From Pseudomonadota bacterium (GTDB lineage: Bacteria > Desulfobacterota > GWC2-55-46 > JADFVP01), in NCBI GenBank assembly GCA_015222595.1, contig JADFVP010000224.1:1-5831 (forward strand): a stretch of DNA of 5,831 nt, given 5' to 3'. Both the position numbers and the translations under genes were made by a program. The notes under the pieces are model-generated. The model was not told the origin of the DNA. It saw only the letters and a program-made list of their open reading frames with translations, and did not search any database. How positions within the stretch are numbered: the first letter of the stretch is position 1; every line of letters begins with the position of its first letter. Below, in pieces: positions 4,772 to 5,831 of this stretch.

Positions 4772-4941
4772 ATTAATGCCATTGAACAGTTTAAGTATGA
4801 ATAAATCATATTATATCATAAAATTAAAAACAAGAGCAAAGAAGCACTCATTTTGAACATTTTTTACTCCACCTAATCAACATACTTAGATTCAACAATC
4901 GGAGCCTTGCTGAGACTGAGATGAATGCTGCGGTTATGCAT

Positions 4942-4951
4942 GGAGCGCTCC
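4942..4951. repeat. Perfect 10-bp palindrome GGAGCGCTCC upstream of glgB
   Basis: GGAGCGCTCC is self-complementary with no spacer and lies about 20 bp upstream of the TTGACA at 4969 and about 40 bp upstream of the other promoter candidate. It is GC-rich within an AT-rich region. Such a position suits a regulator site, but chance cannot be ruled out. Confidence 0.35.
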
Positions 4952-4989
4952 TGTTGGGCCGAAAACTGTTGACATCTACCCCACCTCTG

Positions 4990-5018
4990 TTAACTTAATA
5001 ATATTGATTCGTTATAAA
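4990..5018 (+). promoter_or_regulatory. Candidate promoter for glgB
   Basis: TTAACT (4990-4995, 4 of 6), a 17-base spacer, then TATAAA (5013-5018, 5 of 6). Transcription would start near 5025, about 60 bases before the GTG. A perfect TTGACA lies at 4969-4974, but the best -10 at ordinary spacing from it is poor (TAACTT or CTTAAT), so I prefer the pair given here. Confidence 0.45.
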
Positions 5019-5085
5019 ACTCTACCGGCTGACTACACCGACTAACTACAACGAAAACGCTCGGCAAAGAGCAAAGGATACCGGA

Positions 5086-5831
5086 GTGAAGAACAGAGAG
5101 CCCAAAAAGCCGGCAGTAAAGCCTAACGAAAAGCCCAAAAAAGCTACCGCCAAAACGGCTAATACGGAAAACAGCAGCCGAATAACGGACCACGACATCT
5201 ACCTCTTTAAAGAGGGCAGCCACTTCGAACTGTACCGCAAACTCGGATCGCACTGCGGAGAGGTAGACGGGGTTAAGGGTGTGCACTTTGCCGTCTGGGC
5301 CCCGGATGCCGCTCATATCTCGGTAATAGGCGACTGGAACCACTGGCAGCGCGGAGAAAACGAGATGACCGCGCGCGGAGACTCTTCGGGCATATGGGAG
5401 GGCTTTGTTCCCTCTATCGACAACGGCGCCGTCTACAAGTACCACATTGCCTCACAGTACAACGGCTACAATGTCGAGAAGGCCGACCCCATGGCGCTGG
5501 TCTCGGAGATGCCGCCGAAGACCGCCTCTGTTGTCCATACGCTGAAGTACGACTGGAACGATTCTGGCTGGATGGCCTCGCGCGCCAAGAACAACGCGCT
5601 CGACGCGCCGTACTCGGTCTACGAAGTCCACCTCGGCTCGTGGAGAAGAAACTCCGACGAAGAGAACCGCTACCTCACCTACAAAGAGTTGGCAATTGAG
5701 CTTACGGCCTACGTAAAAGAGATGGGCTTTACCCACGTCGAGCTGCTGCCTGTTATGACGCATCCGTTCTACGGCTCGTGGGGCTATCAGTCGCTTGGGT
5801 ACTTCTCACCGACTGCGCGCTACGGAACGCC
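5086..5831 (+). CDS. glgB: 1,4-alpha-glucan branching enzyme GlgB (5' part, runs off window)
   Basis: GlgB cuts alpha-1,4-glucan chains and re-joins them through alpha-1,6 bonds during glycogen synthesis in the cytosol. The first 248 codons are present; the family is about 630-730 residues. A Lys/Pro/Ala-rich tail covers residues 2-30. The CBM48 glucan-binding domain follows at about 58-150, with GVHFAVWAPDAAHISVIGDWNHW (65-87) and a core ending near the ADPMA and MPPKTASVV segments. The GH13 barrel begins at about 175 with PYSVYEVHLGSWRR and continues to THVELLPVMTHPFYGSWGYQ (216-235) and GYFSPTARYG (238-247). The catalytic Asp and Glu lie beyond the window. No ATG is available before 5365, which is inside CBM48; the frame opens after a TGA at 5005-5007. 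GTG at 5086 is the best start, with AAAGGAT about six bases upstream. Nothing looks broken in the visible part. Confidence 0.95.
   Translation, partial: MKNREPKKPAVKPNEKPKKATAKTANTENSSRITDHDIYLFKEGSHFELYRKLGSHCGEVDGVKGVHFAVWAPDAAHISVIGDWNHWQRGENEMTARGDSSGIWEGFVPSIDNGAVYKYHIASQYNGYNVEKADPMALVSEMPPKTASVVHTLKYDWNDSGWMASRAKNNALDAPYSVYEVHLGSWRRNSDEENRYLTYKELAIELTAYVKEMGFTHVELLPVMTHPFYGSWGYQSLGYFSPTARYGT

Larger units (their letters stand above)
4488..5085. other. 598-bp AT-rich divergent regulatory region between spoVG and glgB
   Basis: No gene is convincing here. The stretch is clearly richer in A+T than the flanking genes, most of all around 4790-4865. It holds the three ATTGCTCCA-type repeats (4641-4771), an extended -10 element facing spoVG, a 10-bp palindrome at 4942-4951 and promoter-like boxes facing glgB. 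A 62-codon minus-strand frame (4715-4527) and a 26-codon plus-strand frame (4776-4856) are present, but neither has family resemblance. I saw no tRNA, 6S, tmRNA, RNase P or SRP RNA hallmarks. Confidence 0.6.

Noticed and set aside
339..4900. CRISPR array, tRNA, rRNA or insertion sequence
   Set aside because: I looked on both strands and found no regular repeat-spacer pattern, no tRNA-like or rRNA-like segments, and no transposase frame or clear terminal repeats with target duplication.
4833..4998. Open plus-strand stretch of about 55 codons without an initial ATG, ending at a TAA near 4998
   Set aside because: The only ATG (4921) gives about 25 codons with no ribosome site. I checked it as a possible gene remnant and recognised nothing.
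4990..5445. 151-codon minus-strand frame over the glgB start
   Set aside because: It is antisense to the clear CBM48 part of GlgB and extends through the glgB promoter; Val/Phe/Arg-rich composition is typical of a shadow.

Overview
The window carries one complete, well-recognised enzyme gene (UDP-glucose 6-dehydrogenase, ugd), a complete spoVG, two partial but clear genes cut by the window ends (pyrR on the left, glgB on the right), and several small membrane-protein genes that I do not recognise. Everything from pyrR to spoVG is on the minus strand. Only glgB is on the plus strand, diverging from spoVG. Base composition is moderate (roughly half G+C in genes, clearly AT-richer between spoVG and glgB). 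Compact minus-strand genes, Shine-Dalgarno sites, non-ATG starts and a PyrR-type leader show a bacterial chromosome. The combination of SpoVG, PyrR attenuation, Ugd and GlgB, plus a short single-pass protein resembling DUF4845-like proteins, would suit a deltaproteobacterium-like or related Gram-negative lineage. That placement is inference only.

Layout from left to right. Bases 1-338 hold the first 112 codons of pyrR, minus strand. Bases 339-632 hold the pyrR leader: an intrinsic terminator just before the ribosome binding site and, further upstream, a 14-base loop matching the known PyrR RNA-binding consensus at 13 positions. Behind that leader are four degenerate ~23-bp tandem units of unknown role. 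Bases 633-1031 encode a 132-residue single-pass membrane protein with its own apparent sigma70-type promoter and a perfect 7-bp inverted repeat next to its ribosome binding site. Bases 1154-2458 encode Ugd. A 228-bp gap with two good promoter candidates separates Ugd from the next genes. Bases 2687-4169 hold three small membrane-protein genes, the middle one and the most distal one (188 and 190 residues) being divergent paralogues with three membrane helices followed by a winged-helix-like cytosolic domain. Bases 4188-4487 encode SpoVG. The 598-bp divergent spoVG-glgB region has no convincing gene but carries a repeated ATTGCTCCA motif, a 10-bp palindrome and promoter candidates. glgB begins at a GTG at 5086 and runs off the right end.

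How the parts may work together. pyrR is very probably autoregulated by transcription attenuation in response to pyrimidine nucleotides. Ugd supplies UDP-glucuronate for surface polysaccharide, and GlgB branches glycogen, so the window touches nucleotide-sugar and glucan metabolism. spoVG and the three membrane-protein genes look like one minus-strand transcription unit (18-bp gap, ATGA overlap, 44-bp gap). The most interesting unexplained element is this spoVG-linked set of duplicated membrane proteins with possible DNA- or partner-binding tails.
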